Source: DASRVA01 sp050732935 (GTDB taxonomy: Bacteria; Gemmatimonadota; Gemmatimonadetes; JACCXV01; JAHWKZ01). From it: DNA of 22,697 nt. The stretch is taken from the NCBI GenBank assembly GCA_050732935.1, contig JBOHRW010000223.1:1-22697 (forward strand). Direction: 5' to 3'. The notes under the pieces were generated by a model. The model did not search any database. It was not told where the DNA came from and saw only the letters and a program-made list of their open reading frames with translations. The translations under genes were made by a program, and so were the position numbers. Below, in pieces: positions 5,885-15,336 of this stretch. Numbering within the stretch: the first letter of the stretch is position 1; each line of letters starts with the position of its first letter.

Positions 5885-7426
5885 TCAGGGAACCCCCGCC
5901 AGCACCGCCATGCCGTTCGCCGAGGCCCGCGCCAGGTCGATCCATCCCCCGGGGAAGATGCCGAGGGCGAGGACGCCGATCGTGGCCACCAGAAGCGCGA
6001 TCCCCGCCAGCGCCGTCGTCGTCGACCGGATCGGCTCGCGTTCGGGTGCGCGCATGTACATCGCCACTACGACCTTGAGGTAGTAGTACGCGGAGATCAC
6101 CGACGCGATCACCATGAGGACCGCGAGAACCACGTACCCGGCGTCCACCGCCGCCGCAAAGATTGTGAACTTGCCGAAGAAGCCGGCGGTCGGCGGGATG
6201 CCGGTCAGGCTGAACATGAACAGCGCCATCGCCGCCCCGAGAAGCGGCTCGCGGTAGCCCAGGCCGGCGTAATCGCGCGAGATGGACGTGTTCTCCCGGC
6301 CGCGCTCGCCGAGGACCGTGACCACTCCGAAGGCGCCCAGCGTCATCAGCGTGTAGGCCGCCAGGTAGTAGAGGAAGGCGGCGGTCCCGGCCTCGCTGTG
6401 GGCGAGGATCGCCACCACCAGGTAACCGGCGTGCGCGATCGAGGAGTACGCCAGCATGCGCTTGATGTCGTCCTGACGGATCGCGGCCACGTTGCCGACG
6501 AACATGGTGAGGACCGCCAGCACCCACAGGATCGTCTTCCACTCTCCCCCGACCAGCTCGAAGGTCGCCATGACGACCCGCGCAAGGGCGGCGAACCCGG
6601 CCGCCTTGACGCCGGTGGCCATGAAGCCGGTGATCGGCGAGGGTGCGGCCTCGTAGACGTCAGGGGACCACATGTGGAACGGGACGAGCGCGACCTTGAA
6701 GCCGAGCCCTATCAAGACGAGCCCGACCCCGGCCAGGAGAAGGGGGTCGACCTGTCCCAGGGCCAGCCGGCCGGCCATCTCGACGAGGTCCATCGTGCCT
6801 GTCGCGCCGTACAGGAACGCGATCCCGTAGACGAAGAAGCCGGTCGAGAAGGCGCCCAGGACGAAGTACTTCAGCGCCCCCTCGATCGAGCGCGCGTAGC
6901 GCCGGCGGAACCCGGTCAGGACGTAGACCGGCAACGACATCAGCTCGAGCGCCATGAAGAGGGTGACCAGGTTCGTGCTCTGCGCGAGCAGGAGCATGCC
7001 GGTCGCCGACATCATGATCAGGTGGTAGTACTCGGCCATGTCGATGTTCTGGCGCCGGCAGTACCCGATCGTCAGGAGAAGCGTGAGCAGGGTCGCCGAC
7101 AGGATCACGGCGGCCAGGAAGAGGCCGAACCCGTCGATCGTGATCGCGCCGCTCCACCAGGTCCCGGCCACCCGGTCGTAGCGCAGCGCCTGCCAGGCCA
7201 CGGCCCCCAGCCCGAGGAGGGTGCCGATCAAGCAGAGCACAGGGGCGGCCAGCGAGCTTCCGCCCTCGCCCTCGGCGGGCCCGCGCGTCGTCCCCTGCTC
7301 GAGCAGGTCGGCGATGAGCGCGAAGACGCCGAAGGCGGCCACCAGGAAGACGGGCAGGACGGCCAGGAGGCCGGGACGGACGACCTCTACGACCTCCAGC
7401 GTGGCGCGGATCTCCTCGGGGCTCAC
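5885..7426 (-). CDS. nuoN: NADH-quinone oxidoreductase subunit N
   Basis: Antiporter-like, proton-pumping membrane subunit of respiratory complex I, 513 residues, the usual length. Fourteen or so hydrophobic helices are evident. Family hallmarks are the helix-5 glutamate in ALELMSLPVYVLTGF, the lysine in EGALKYFVLGAFSTGFFVYG, and FKVALVPFHMWSPDVYEAAPSPITGF before the broken helix. The GTG start at 7426 overlaps the nuoM stop by 4 nt (GTGA), indicating translational coupling. It is the last gene of the nuo operon; a candidate terminator and tRNA-Glu follow. Confidence 0.97.
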   Translation of the reverse strand: MSPEEIRATLEVVEVVRPGLLAVLPVFLVAAFGVFALIADLLEQGTTRGPAEGEGGSSLAAPVLCLIGTLLGLGAVAWQALRYDRVAGTWWSGAITIDGFGLFLAAVILSATLLTLLLTIGYCRRQNIDMAEYYHLIMMSATGMLLLAQSTNLVTLFMALELMSLPVYVLTGFRRRYARSIEGALKYFVLGAFSTGFFVYGIAFLYGATGTMDLVEMAGRLALGQVDPLLLAGVGLVLIGLGFKVALVPFHMWSPDVYEAAPSPITGFMATGVKAAGFAALARVVMATFELVGGEWKTILWVLAVLTMFVGNVAAIRQDDIKRMLAYSSIAHAGYLVVAILAHSEAGTAAFLYYLAAYTLMTLGAFGVVTVLGERGRENTSISRDYAGLGYREPLLGAAMALFMFSLTGIPPTAGFFGKFTIFAAAVDAGYVVLAVLMVIASVISAYYYLKVVVAMYMRAPEREPIRSTTTALAGIALLVATIGVLALGIFPGGWIDLARASANGMAVLAGVP

Positions 7427-8976
7427 CGGCCCGCCTCATGCGCCACGGCGGCCGCGGCCGGGGGTTCGTGAGCCTCGGCGGCCAGGGACGGGACGGCCCG
7501 TTCCACCCGCTCCACGAACCGGTCGACCGAAGGCGCGGCCCGGTCGAGAAACGGCCGCGGATAGAGCCCGATCCAGAAGATCACCACCACGATCGGCAGC
7601 AGCACCGCGATCTCCCGCGCGCCCACGTCCGGCAGGGCGCGGTTCTCCTCGTCGTCCACCGGACCGAACATGACGCGGCCGAACATCCGGAGCATGTAGT
7701 AGGCCGCCAGGATCACGCCCGCCGTCGCGAACACCGTCAGCCAGGGATGCGTCCGGAACATCCCGACCAGGATCAGGAACTCGCCCACGAACCCGTTCAG
7801 CCCCGGCAACCCGATCGAGGACAGGGTCACGATCATGAACAGCGTGGCGAAAACCGGCATGCTCGCGGAGAGCCCGCCGAACGACGCGATCTCGTAGGTG
7901 TGGCGCCGCTCGTAGAGCATCCCGCAGATAAAAAACAGAGCGCCGGTGGAGAGCCCGTGGTTGATCATCTGGATGACCGATCCCTGGACCCCCGTCGCGT
8001 TCAGCGCGAACAGGCCCAGCATCACGAACCCGAGGTGCGACACCGACGAGTAGGCGACCAGCTTCTTCATGTTCGGCTGGACCAGCGCCACCATCGCGCC
8101 GTAGAGGATGCCGACGACCGCCAGGCCCCCGATCCACGGCAGGAGCTCCCGCGCGGCTTGCGGGAAGAGCGGGATCGCGAGCCGGTAGAAGCCGTACGTC
8201 CCCATCTTCAGCAGCACGGCCGCCAGGATGACGCTGCCCGCCGTCGGGGCCTGGACGTGGGCATCCGGCAGCCACGTGTGGAAGGGGAACATTGGCACCT
8301 TGATCGCGAACGCGATGGCGAAGGCCAGAAAGAGGGCGATCTGGAGCCCGGCCGGCACCGGGATCGCCATCAGGTCGGCGAGCGCGTACGAGTACTCGCC
8401 GGTGATATCGTGGTGATAGAAGTACAGGACCAGGATGCCGATCAGCATCAGGAGCCCGCCCACGAACGTGTACAGGAAGAACTTGACCGCCGCGTAGATA
8501 CGCTCCTTCCCGCCCCAGATGCCGATCACGAAGTACATCGGCACGAGCATCAGCTCCCAGAAGACGTAGAAGACGAACAGGTCGAGCGCGAGGAAGACGC
8601 CCAGCATGCCGGTGGTCAGCAGGAGCATGAGGATGTGGAATTCCTTTACGTGGCGGTCGATGTAGCGCCACGAGCTTAGGACGGCGAGCGGCATGAGGAA
8701 GATCGTCAAGAGGATGAGCAGCACGCTCACGCCGTCCACGCCGAGGTGGTACTCGATGCCCAGCGACGCGATCCAGGGCAGGCGTTCAACGAACTGGAAG
8801 GGTTCCCCGTTCGGGTCGTACAGCCACCACAAGGGCAGGGCCAGCAGGAAGTGGAGCACGGTGACGGCCAGCGTGGCCTCGCGGATGGCGCGGTGGTTGC
8901 GGCCGGGAATACCGGCCAGGAGGATCATCCCGAGGACCGGGAAGAAAAGGATGGCGGAGAGGTACGGGAAGGTCAT
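7423..8976 (-). CDS. nuoM: NADH-quinone oxidoreductase subunit M
   Basis: Antiporter-like proton-translocating subunit of complex I, 517 residues. Conserved elements include the helix-5 glutamate in FYVFWELMLVPMYFVIGIWGG, the lysine region AIKVPMFPFHTWLPDAHVQAPT, and KMGTYGFYRLAIPLFP. The C-terminal cytosolic tail is short and Ala/Glu-rich. The ATG start at 8976 lies 13 nt after the nuoL stop, and the 3' end overlaps nuoN. Confidence 0.97.
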   Translation of the reverse strand: MTFPYLSAILFFPVLGMILLAGIPGRNHRAIREATLAVTVLHFLLALPLWWLYDPNGEPFQFVERLPWIASLGIEYHLGVDGVSVLLILLTIFLMPLAVLSSWRYIDRHVKEFHILMLLLTTGMLGVFLALDLFVFYVFWELMLVPMYFVIGIWGGKERIYAAVKFFLYTFVGGLLMLIGILVLYFYHHDITGEYSYALADLMAIPVPAGLQIALFLAFAIAFAIKVPMFPFHTWLPDAHVQAPTAGSVILAAVLLKMGTYGFYRLAIPLFPQAARELLPWIGGLAVVGILYGAMVALVQPNMKKLVAYSSVSHLGFVMLGLFALNATGVQGSVIQMINHGLSTGALFFICGMLYERRHTYEIASFGGLSASMPVFATLFMIVTLSSIGLPGLNGFVGEFLILVGMFRTHPWLTVFATAGVILAAYYMLRMFGRVMFGPVDDEENRALPDVGAREIAVLLPIVVVIFWIGLYPRPFLDRAAPSVDRFVERVERAVPSLAAEAHEPPAAAAVAHEAGR

Positions 8977-8989
8977 GGTCGCGCCATCG

Positions 8990-10945
8990 TCAACGGAGGA
9001 GGAGGAAGGCCAGCAGCAGCACGACGCCGCCGAAGAAGACGAGGACGTACGACTGGACGTAGCCGCTCTCCCAGCGGCTCGCGACCCGGCTGCCGAGCCG
9101 GACGAGCGCGCCCGAGCCGTTGACGGCCAGGCCGTCGATCAGCCCGTCGTCCACGACCCGCCAGGCGAAGCGCGAGACGGCGTTGAAGGGCCGCACCGCG
9201 AGGAAGTCGTAGATCTCGTCCACGAAGTACTTGCCGCGGATCAGCGTGTAGGCGCCGCGGAAGCGGGTCGCCAGGGTCGTCGAGAGGGTCGGCTGGCGCA
9301 CGTACATCCACCAGGCAACACCGATCCCGAGAACGACGATCGCCACCGACGCGGCCATCAGCCCGTACTCCACGGGCGGCGCGCTGGCGGCGACGGGAGC
9401 GGCGTGGACGGCTGCCGCGGCCCCGGTCGCGTCGGCGAAGACGGGCTCCAGCCAGCGCTCGAAGGCGTTCGGGATCCCCAGGGGACCCCCCAGCGCGTGC
9501 GGCAGGCCGATCCATCCTCCCACCACCGAGAGCACGCCGAGAACCGAGAGCGGCACGGCCATCGAGAGGGGCGACTCGTGGAGGTGGGCCCGCTCCTCGT
9601 CCGTTCCCCGGAACTCGCCGTGAAAGGTCAGGAAGAAGAGCCGGAACATGTAGAGCGCGGTCAGTCCGGCGGTCAGGAACCCGGTCGCCCAGAGGAGCGT
9701 GTGGCCCGACTCCCACGTCTTCCACAAGATCTCGTCCTTCGAGAAGAAGCCGGCCAAAGGCGGGATCCCGGCGATCGCCAGCGTCGCGGCGAGCATGGTC
9801 CAGTAGGTCACGGGCAGGCTCGATCTCAGCCCGCCCATCCGCCGCATGTCCTGCTGACCGTTGAGGGCATGGATCACGCTCCCGGCGCCGAGGAACAGGA
9901 GCGCCTTGAAGAAGGCGTGGGTCAGCAGGTGGAAGACGCCGGCGCCGAACGCCGCCACGCCGACCCCCAGGAACATGTATCCGAGCTGGCTGATGGTGGA
10001 GTACGCCAGGACCTTCTTGATGTCCGTCTGGGCGAGGCCGATCGTGGCCGCGAAGAGCGCCGTCGCGGCGCCCACCGCGGCCACCGCGACCAGGACGTCC
10101 GGCGCCATCAGGTAGACGGCGTGCATCCGCGCCACCATGTAGACGCCGGCCGTGACCATGGTGGCCGCGTGGATGAGCGCGGAGACCGGGGTCGGGCCCG
10201 CCATGGCGTCGGGAAGCCAGACGAAGAGCGGGATCTGGGCGCTCTTCCCCACCGCGCCCACGAACAGGCAGACGGCGATCAGGACGGCGATCGTGCCGCC
10301 TTCGGTTAGCACCGCCCCGGCCCGCGGCAGCACGTCGGCGAAGGCGACCGACCCGAACGCCCCGAAGACGAGGAAGATCCCCAGCAGGAAGCCGAAGTCG
10401 CCGATCCGGTTGACGATGAAGGCCTTCTTGCCCGCCTCGGCGTTGTCGCGAACGGAAAACCAGAAGCCGATCAGCAGGTAGGAGCAGAGCCCCACGCCCT
10501 CCCAGCCGACGAAGAGGAGGAGCAGGTTGTCCGCCATGACCAGCAGCAGCATGGCGAAGGTGAACAGGTTGAGGTACGTGAAGTAGCGCGCGAACCCGCG
10601 CTCGTCCTCGCCAGCCATGTAGCCGACGCTGTAGACGTGGATCAGAAACCCGACGCCGGTCACGATCAGCATCATCGTGACCGACAGGGGGTCGACGAGG
10701 AAGCTCACGCCGGCCGAGAAATCCCCGGCCACCAGCCACTGGTAGACGGTCTGGCGGAGCGCCCGCTCCTCGACCGGCAGGCCGATCAGCTCGAACAGGA
10801 GCGCGACCGACACCGCGAACGCCGCGCCCACCACGCCGGGGCCGACGATCGAGAGCGCGCGCTTGCCCAGGCGTCGGCCGGCGAGGCCGTTCACCAGGAC
10901 GCCCACCGCCGGGAGGGCGGGGACGAGCCAGATCCAGCGCTCCAT
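8990..10945 (-). CDS. nuoL: NADH-quinone oxidoreductase subunit L
   Basis: Largest antiporter-like subunit of complex I, 651 residues, carrying the distal proton channel and the C-terminal lateral helix. Hallmarks are LFVGWEGVGLCSYLLIGFW (helix-5 Glu), VGKSAQIPLFVWLPDAMAGPTPVSALIH, and DIKKVLAYSTISQLGYM. I chose the ATG at 10945 (MERWIWLVPALP) because the nuoK tail supplies AGGGGG about 8 nt upstream and the family N-terminus matches. A GTG at 10951 overlapping the nuoK stop is possible. The last helix is at the extreme C-terminus, as usual. Confidence 0.96.
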   Translation of the reverse strand: MERWIWLVPALPAVGVLVNGLAGRRLGKRALSIVGPGVVGAAFAVSVALLFELIGLPVEERALRQTVYQWLVAGDFSAGVSFLVDPLSVTMMLIVTGVGFLIHVYSVGYMAGEDERGFARYFTYLNLFTFAMLLLVMADNLLLLFVGWEGVGLCSYLLIGFWFSVRDNAEAGKKAFIVNRIGDFGFLLGIFLVFGAFGSVAFADVLPRAGAVLTEGGTIAVLIAVCLFVGAVGKSAQIPLFVWLPDAMAGPTPVSALIHAATMVTAGVYMVARMHAVYLMAPDVLVAVAAVGAATALFAATIGLAQTDIKKVLAYSTISQLGYMFLGVGVAAFGAGVFHLLTHAFFKALLFLGAGSVIHALNGQQDMRRMGGLRSSLPVTYWTMLAATLAIAGIPPLAGFFSKDEILWKTWESGHTLLWATGFLTAGLTALYMFRLFFLTFHGEFRGTDEERAHLHESPLSMAVPLSVLGVLSVVGGWIGLPHALGGPLGIPNAFERWLEPVFADATGAAAAVHAAPVAASAPPVEYGLMAASVAIVVLGIGVAWWMYVRQPTLSTTLATRFRGAYTLIRGKYFVDEIYDFLAVRPFNAVSRFAWRVVDDGLIDGLAVNGSGALVRLGSRVASRWESGYVQSYVLVFFGGVVLLLAFLLLR

Positions 10946-10950
10946 TCCCA

Positions 10951-11256
10951 CTACCCCCTGAGCAGGTTGAAGGCGCCCACGTCGACCGTCTCCCGGTGGC
11001 GGAACATGGCCACGATGATCGCCAGGCCCACGGCCGCCTCGGCGGCCGCCACCGCGATCACCAGGAGCACCATCACGAACCCGGCCAGGTCGCCCCGCGC
11101 GGCGGCGAACGTCACGAAGGCCAGATTGGCCGCATTGAGCATGATCTCGATCGACATGAACACGATGATCGCGTTCTTGCGGGTCAGGACCCCGGCCACG
11201 CCGATCGTGAACAGGATCGCGCTCAGGACGAGATAGTGCCCGGGACCGACGGTCAT
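10951..11256 (-). CDS. nuoK: NADH-quinone oxidoreductase subunit K
   Basis: Small three-helix membrane subunit of complex I, 101 residues. The two intramembrane glutamates used in proton transfer are present: E37 in FMSIEIMLNAANLAF and E73 in AAAEAAVGLAIIV. The N-terminus GPGHYLVLSAILFTIG is typical. The ATG at 11256 overlaps the nuoJ stop as ATGA. Confidence 0.97.
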   Translation of the reverse strand: MTVGPGHYLVLSAILFTIGVAGVLTRKNAIIVFMSIEIMLNAANLAFVTFAAARGDLAGFVMVLLVIAVAAAEAAVGLAIIVAMFRHRETVDVGAFNLLRG

Positions 11257-11765
11257 CGCTCGCGCGCGGCGATCACCAGCGCTCCCACCATCGCCACCAG
11301 GAGCAGCAGCGCGGTCGCCATGAAGGGGATGAAGTACTCCGTGTAGAGGACCGTGCCGATGGCCTCGGTCGATCCGCGCACGTCGGACAGCCGGCCGTCC
11401 GCACCGGAGTACGGGACCTCGAACCCGGAGAGACCGCCGGCCAGCAGCACGGCCAGGAAGCCGGCTCCCAGCAGCCCCGTCAGCGCCATGAGCGGCAGGC
11501 CCGTCACGTCGAACCACTGGGGCCGTCCCAGGTCGAGCAGCATGACCACGAACAGGAACAGCACCATGATGGCGCCCGCGTAGATCAACACCTGGATGGC
11601 GGCGAGGAAGTGGCTGTGCAGCGTCACGAACAGACCGGCCAGGCAGAAGAAGGCCACCACCAGGTAGAGCACGCACGCCACCGGGTTGCGGTTGGTGACC
11701 ACCAGCAGGCTGGCGACCACCGCCCCCACCGCGAGCACCCAGAACGCGAGGTCGGCCCCCGTCAC
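11253..11765 (-). CDS. nuoJ: NADH-quinone oxidoreductase subunit J
   Basis: Five-helix membrane subunit of complex I next to the quinone-coupling region, 170 residues. The conserved helix-3 region reads HFLAAIQVLIYAGAIMVLFLFVVMLLD, as in other NuoJ proteins. The GTG start at 11765 overlaps the nuoI stop (GTGA), and its own stop overlaps the nuoK start. Confidence 0.97.
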   Translation of the reverse strand: MTGADLAFWVLAVGAVVASLLVVTNRNPVACVLYLVVAFFCLAGLFVTLHSHFLAAIQVLIYAGAIMVLFLFVVMLLDLGRPQWFDVTGLPLMALTGLLGAGFLAVLLAGGLSGFEVPYSGADGRLSDVRGSTEAIGTVLYTEYFIPFMATALLLLVAMVGALVIAARER

Positions 11766-12367
11766 AGCGTGCCCCGACTCATCCGGGACTTGTCGATCTC
11801 CCCCTCGTACGGCTGGTAACCGTCTTCGACGATTTTCTCGTCGCGCCAGTTCAGCAGATACTCCTTGTCCCAGATGAAGTCCTCACGATTGTACGACGCC
11901 CACTCGTACTCCTTGGTCATCGCGATCGCGTCCTCGGGACAGGCGTCGATGCAATACCCGCACATGATGCACCTGAGCCCGTCGATGTCGAACCGCACCG
12001 GGTACTTCTCGATGGCGGGATCGGGGTGCTCGCCGGCGACGATGTAGATGCAGTCGGCCGGGCAGGCGGTCGCGCACATCATGCACGCCACGCAGCGCGG
12101 CTCGCCGCTCGGGCGCTTCTTGAGGTAGTGCCGGCCCCGGAAGCGGTAGCCGTAGTCTCGCCGTTCCTCGGGGTACTCGATGGTAGGAAGCCGGCTCGGC
12201 CGGGCCAGGTTCTCGAGGAAGTTGCGGATCGTGACGCTCAGCCCCTGGATCACCCGCGGCAGGTAGATCTTCTCCAGCCACGAGTCGCTGGATCCTTCGC
12301 TCAGGAACTCCTCGGCGTCCAGGACCTTGACGTGCTTCGGATCGTGCTGCTGGGGATCGACGGGCAT
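11762..12367 (-). CDS. nuoI: NADH-quinone oxidoreductase subunit I (two [4Fe-4S] clusters)
   Basis: Peripheral-arm ferredoxin subunit of complex I, 201 residues, carrying clusters N6a and N6b on the path to quinone. The ligand sets are C92/C95/C98 with C102 (CVACMMCATACP) and C133/C136/C139 with C143 (CIMCGYCIDACP). The N-terminal extension of about 40 residues is polar. The ATG at 12367 follows the nuoH stop by 10 nt with a TAGGAG ribosome site. The C-terminal tail (DKEYLLNWRDEKI) is somewhat longer than in the shortest homologues. Confidence 0.97.
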   Translation of the reverse strand: MPVDPQQHDPKHVKVLDAEEFLSEGSSDSWLEKIYLPRVIQGLSVTIRNFLENLARPSRLPTIEYPEERRDYGYRFRGRHYLKKRPSGEPRCVACMMCATACPADCIYIVAGEHPDPAIEKYPVRFDIDGLRCIMCGYCIDACPEDAIAMTKEYEWASYNREDFIWDKEYLLNWRDEKIVEDGYQPYEGEIDKSRMSRGTL

Positions 12368-12377
12368 CTGGAGACTC

Positions 12378-13448
12378 CTAGCGAATGAGGAACAGGGCCA
12401 TCGCCGTCACGACTACGTTCAGCAGCGCCAACGGCAGGATCGCCTTCCAGCCGAGGCGCATGAGCTGGTCGTACCGGAAGCGCGGCAGCGTCCAGCGGAC
12501 CCAGATGAACAGCCACAGGAAGAAGAGCAGCTTGGCCGAGAACGAGGCCAGCTGGAGGATCACGGCCGGCACCGGCCCGACCGCGGCCCGCAGGGCTTCG
12601 CTCGATATCCAGGGGATCTGCCAGCCCCCGAAGAAAAGGGTCACGATCAGCATGGCGCCGGTCACCATCGCCATGTATTCGGCCATGAAGAAGAGCGCGA
12701 ACTTCATCGCCGAGTACTCCGTGTGATAGCCCACCACGAGCTCGCTCTCGGCCTCGGGCAGATCGAAGGGCAGACGGTTCGACTCGGCGAAGACCGCGAC
12801 CGTGAAGAGCACGAACGCGAGCGGCTGCGTGACGATCCCCCATGTCGGGATCGCCCCGAACAGGAGCTCGCCCTGCGCCAGGACGATCTCGTCCAGCTCG
12901 ATCGAGCGATAGATCATCAGGAGCCCCACCACCGACAGACCGAGGGCCAGCTCGTAGGAGATCATCTGGGCGCCCGAGCGGATGGCGCCCAGGAGCGAGT
13001 ACTTGTTGTTCGACGACCACCCCGCCAGCGTGATCCCGTACACGGACAGCGAAGCCAGCGCGAAGACGAACAGGATCCCGATGTTGAGGTCCGCCACCTG
13101 CATCTTGATCGTCCGCCCACCGAGCTCGAGCACGTCCGCGAAGGGGACCACCGCGAAGGTCGTCGCCGCCGGCACCAGCAGCAGGAGCGGGGCGATCAGG
13201 TAGAACCGCCGGTGGGCGTGCGCCGGGACGTAATCCTCCTTCCACATGAACTTGACCACGTCGGCCAGCGGCTGGACGAGGCCGAACAGCGTGATGCCCG
13301 CGATGTTGACGCGGTTGGGGCCCAGGCGATGCTGGATGAAGGCGCTTCCCCGGCGCTCGGCCCAGACCAGGACCGGGACGGTGTTGAGCACCATGAAGAA
13401 GACGACCAGCGCCTTCAGGATCGAAATCCCGAGACCCGTCCAGTCCAT
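12378..13448 (-). CDS. nuoH: NADH-quinone oxidoreductase subunit H
   Basis: Membrane subunit of complex I forming the quinone chamber and linking to the peripheral arm, 356 residues with about eight helices. Conserved loops are AERRGSAFIQHRLGPNRV, AGWSSNNKYSLLGAIRSGAQ (then MISYEL), and ESNRLPFDLPEAESELVVGY (then HTEYS). I chose the ATG at 13448 (MDWTGLG) over an upstream ATG at 13505 that would overlap nuoG. GGAG lies a suitable distance before it. Confidence 0.96.
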   Translation of the reverse strand: MDWTGLGISILKALVVFFMVLNTVPVLVWAERRGSAFIQHRLGPNRVNIAGITLFGLVQPLADVVKFMWKEDYVPAHAHRRFYLIAPLLLLVPAATTFAVVPFADVLELGGRTIKMQVADLNIGILFVFALASLSVYGITLAGWSSNNKYSLLGAIRSGAQMISYELALGLSVVGLLMIYRSIELDEIVLAQGELLFGAIPTWGIVTQPLAFVLFTVAVFAESNRLPFDLPEAESELVVGYHTEYSAMKFALFFMAEYMAMVTGAMLIVTLFFGGWQIPWISSEALRAAVGPVPAVILQLASFSAKLLFFLWLFIWVRWTLPRFRYDQLMRLGWKAILPLALLNVVVTAMALFLIR

Positions 13449-13479
13449 CAGCCGATCTCCGCCGGCATCTTCACCGGCA

Positions 13480-15336
13480 TCATGTGATGGCCGGAGCCCG
13501 CACACCGGGCTTCGGGTTTCTCCCGACCGGTGGCATCGCGCCCTTCTCCCACCCCTTCAGCCAGGCCCCCTGGTCACCCAGGCGTTCGTACGAGAGGGCC
13601 GCGAAGCCGGAAACCTCGGCAGCGAGCCGATCGAAGGCCTCCGAGGCATTCCTTGGAGCTTCCGACCCGTCGAGACGGGCCCGGATCGCCGCGAAGACGC
13701 TCCACGCCGACCGGCTCTCCTCGTACGCCGAGACAGAGGGCCAGAACCGCTGCACCCGTCCCGCGTGGTTGGTGAACGTTCCCTCGCGCTCCAGGTGGAT
13801 GCGGGTCGGCAGCGTCAGGTCGGTCCCCTCGGCCAGCGCGTCCTCGCGGGGTCCGACGAAGCATGACCAGCGGGCGGCCTCGAGGGCCTCCCTCCCCGCC
13901 TCGCCGAGCTGCTCCGCCGTCCAATGGCAGACGATCAGCCCGTCGATCCGGCCGGCCGTGACGGCCTCGAGGATCGCCCCGATCCCGCTTTCCCCGCTGT
14001 CGACCAGGCCGAGGATCTCCAGCGCTCCCCGTGTGTTGGGGTTCGGGTCCTCGCGGATCAGGATGCCATCGGCGAGCCGGTCGACGCGCGTCCAGGAGTC
14101 GTCGACGCGGAAGTCGATCTGTCGCCCGCCCGCCGCCTGGATCAGCCCCCGGAGCTGGTGCAGATCCTCGTTCGACATGCGGGGATGGGCGATGGCGGCG
14201 ACGCTCCCGTCGAGGCCCGCAATGGCCAGGGCGGCCGCCGCGATCGCCGCCGGCCATCCGATCTCCGTCCGCGATCCGCTTCGGCGCGCGCCGGGGTGGA
14301 CGAGACGGTCCTTCGTGTTGGCCAGGCGGGCGTACGAGCGTCGGCCGGGGTCGCACATCCAGGAGTCGTTCACGTCGTCGTTGTAGCGCGGGCGATAACG
14401 GTAGACGACATCCTCGGACTGCTCGGCGTAGATGTTGCAGCCGGTCGAGCACTCCGGGCAGATGGATTTCGCCGTCGACAGGTAATAGACGCGCTTGCGG
14501 AAGCGGAAGTCGTTCGATGTCAGCGCCCCGACCGGACAGATGTCGGTGTAGTTGAGCGCGTAGGCCGTGGATACCGGGCGGTTGTCGAACGTCATGATCT
14601 CCGAGTGGTCGCTGCGGTCGGAGATCACGAAGTCGCCCGTCCCCGCAATCTCCTCGCCAAAGCGGACGCAGCGCGAGCACAGGATGCAGCGCTCGGCGTC
14701 GATCGTGATCGGGCCGACGTCTTTCACCTTGTCCTTGGCGACCCGGCGGATCGGCAGCGGGTCGTACTTTCCGACCTCCAGGTAGTACTTCTGCAGATAG
14801 CACTCGCCGACCTGATCGCAGACCGGGCAGTCGAGCGGGTGGTTCTTGAACTCGAACTCGAGCACCCCCGCCACCGCCTCCTTGACCCTGGGGGTGTCGA
14901 AGCGCACCACCATGCCGTCCGCCGCCGCCACCGAGCACGAGGTCTGGAGCTTGCCCTGCTTCTCGACCTCGCAGAGGCACATGCGGCAGTTGGCCGGGAT
15001 CGACAGGTCGCGGTGATAGCAGAAATGGGGCGGCGTGTAACCGGCCGCCTCGGCGGCTTGGAAGATCGTCGAGCCCGCCGGCACCCGGACCTCGATATCG
15101 TCGATGGTGAGCGCGATCGTGCCTGGCGCCTTGCCCTCGTCCTTCTTCTTCGCGGCCTCGGGCGGGAAGGCCGGTCCGGTATCGGGCCCCTCGTCAGCCC
15201 GCTCCGCAGGGATCTCCTCCGGCTCCCGCTCGGTCGGCGCCGGGGTGGCCGGCGGGAGGATCGACGAGAGGTCGACCGGCCGCCGTCTCCCGCCGCCGTA
15301 GGCGGTGTCTTTCTCGGCCCCGACGTTTCTTCTCAT
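13480..15336 (-). CDS. nuoG: NADH-quinone oxidoreductase subunit G, short form with N7 cluster motif
   Basis: Iron-sulfur subunit of the complex I NADH module, 618 residues. Ligands visible in order are a [2Fe-2S] set (C106, C117, C120, C134), N5 with histidine ligand (H166, C170, C173, C179), N4 (C217, C220, C223, C267), and an N7-type set (C293, C296, C300, C328: CPECSTGC then SWMCDPGR). A low-complexity extension of about 70 residues, rich in Ala, Pro and Glu, precedes the ferredoxin domain. After the Fe-S region only about 290 residues remain, so the molybdopterin-like domain is reduced compared with E. coli (about 900 residues). The ATG at 15336 overlaps the nuoF stop as ATGA. Confidence 0.96.
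   Translation of the reverse strand: MRRNVGAEKDTAYGGGRRRPVDLSSILPPATPAPTEREPEEIPAERADEGPDTGPAFPPEAAKKKDEGKAPGTIALTIDDIEVRVPAGSTIFQAAEAAGYTPPHFCYHRDLSIPANCRMCLCEVEKQGKLQTSCSVAAADGMVVRFDTPRVKEAVAGVLEFEFKNHPLDCPVCDQVGECYLQKYYLEVGKYDPLPIRRVAKDKVKDVGPITIDAERCILCSRCVRFGEEIAGTGDFVISDRSDHSEIMTFDNRPVSTAYALNYTDICPVGALTSNDFRFRKRVYYLSTAKSICPECSTGCNIYAEQSEDVVYRYRPRYNDDVNDSWMCDPGRRSYARLANTKDRLVHPGARRSGSRTEIGWPAAIAAAALAIAGLDGSVAAIAHPRMSNEDLHQLRGLIQAAGGRQIDFRVDDSWTRVDRLADGILIREDPNPNTRGALEILGLVDSGESGIGAILEAVTAGRIDGLIVCHWTAEQLGEAGREALEAARWSCFVGPREDALAEGTDLTLPTRIHLEREGTFTNHAGRVQRFWPSVSAYEESRSAWSVFAAIRARLDGSEAPRNASEAFDRLAAEVSGFAALSYERLGDQGAWLKGWEKGAMPPVGRNPKPGVRAPAIT

Noticed and set aside
5228..7471. A 747-residue plus-strand open frame
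   Set aside because: It is antisense to tRNA-Glu and nuoN and has the Arg/Asp/His-rich composition of a shadow frame. Its start lies inside the recombinase fragment.
7438..10309. Long plus-strand frames opposite nuoM and nuoL
   Set aside because: They are antisense to strongly conserved membrane subunits and have charged low-complexity composition with no domain.
7423..10945. NuoL/M as a separate Mrp-type antiporter cluster
   Set aside because: They lie within a complete nuoA-N operon in canonical order with all peripheral subunits, so a complex I assignment is sufficient.
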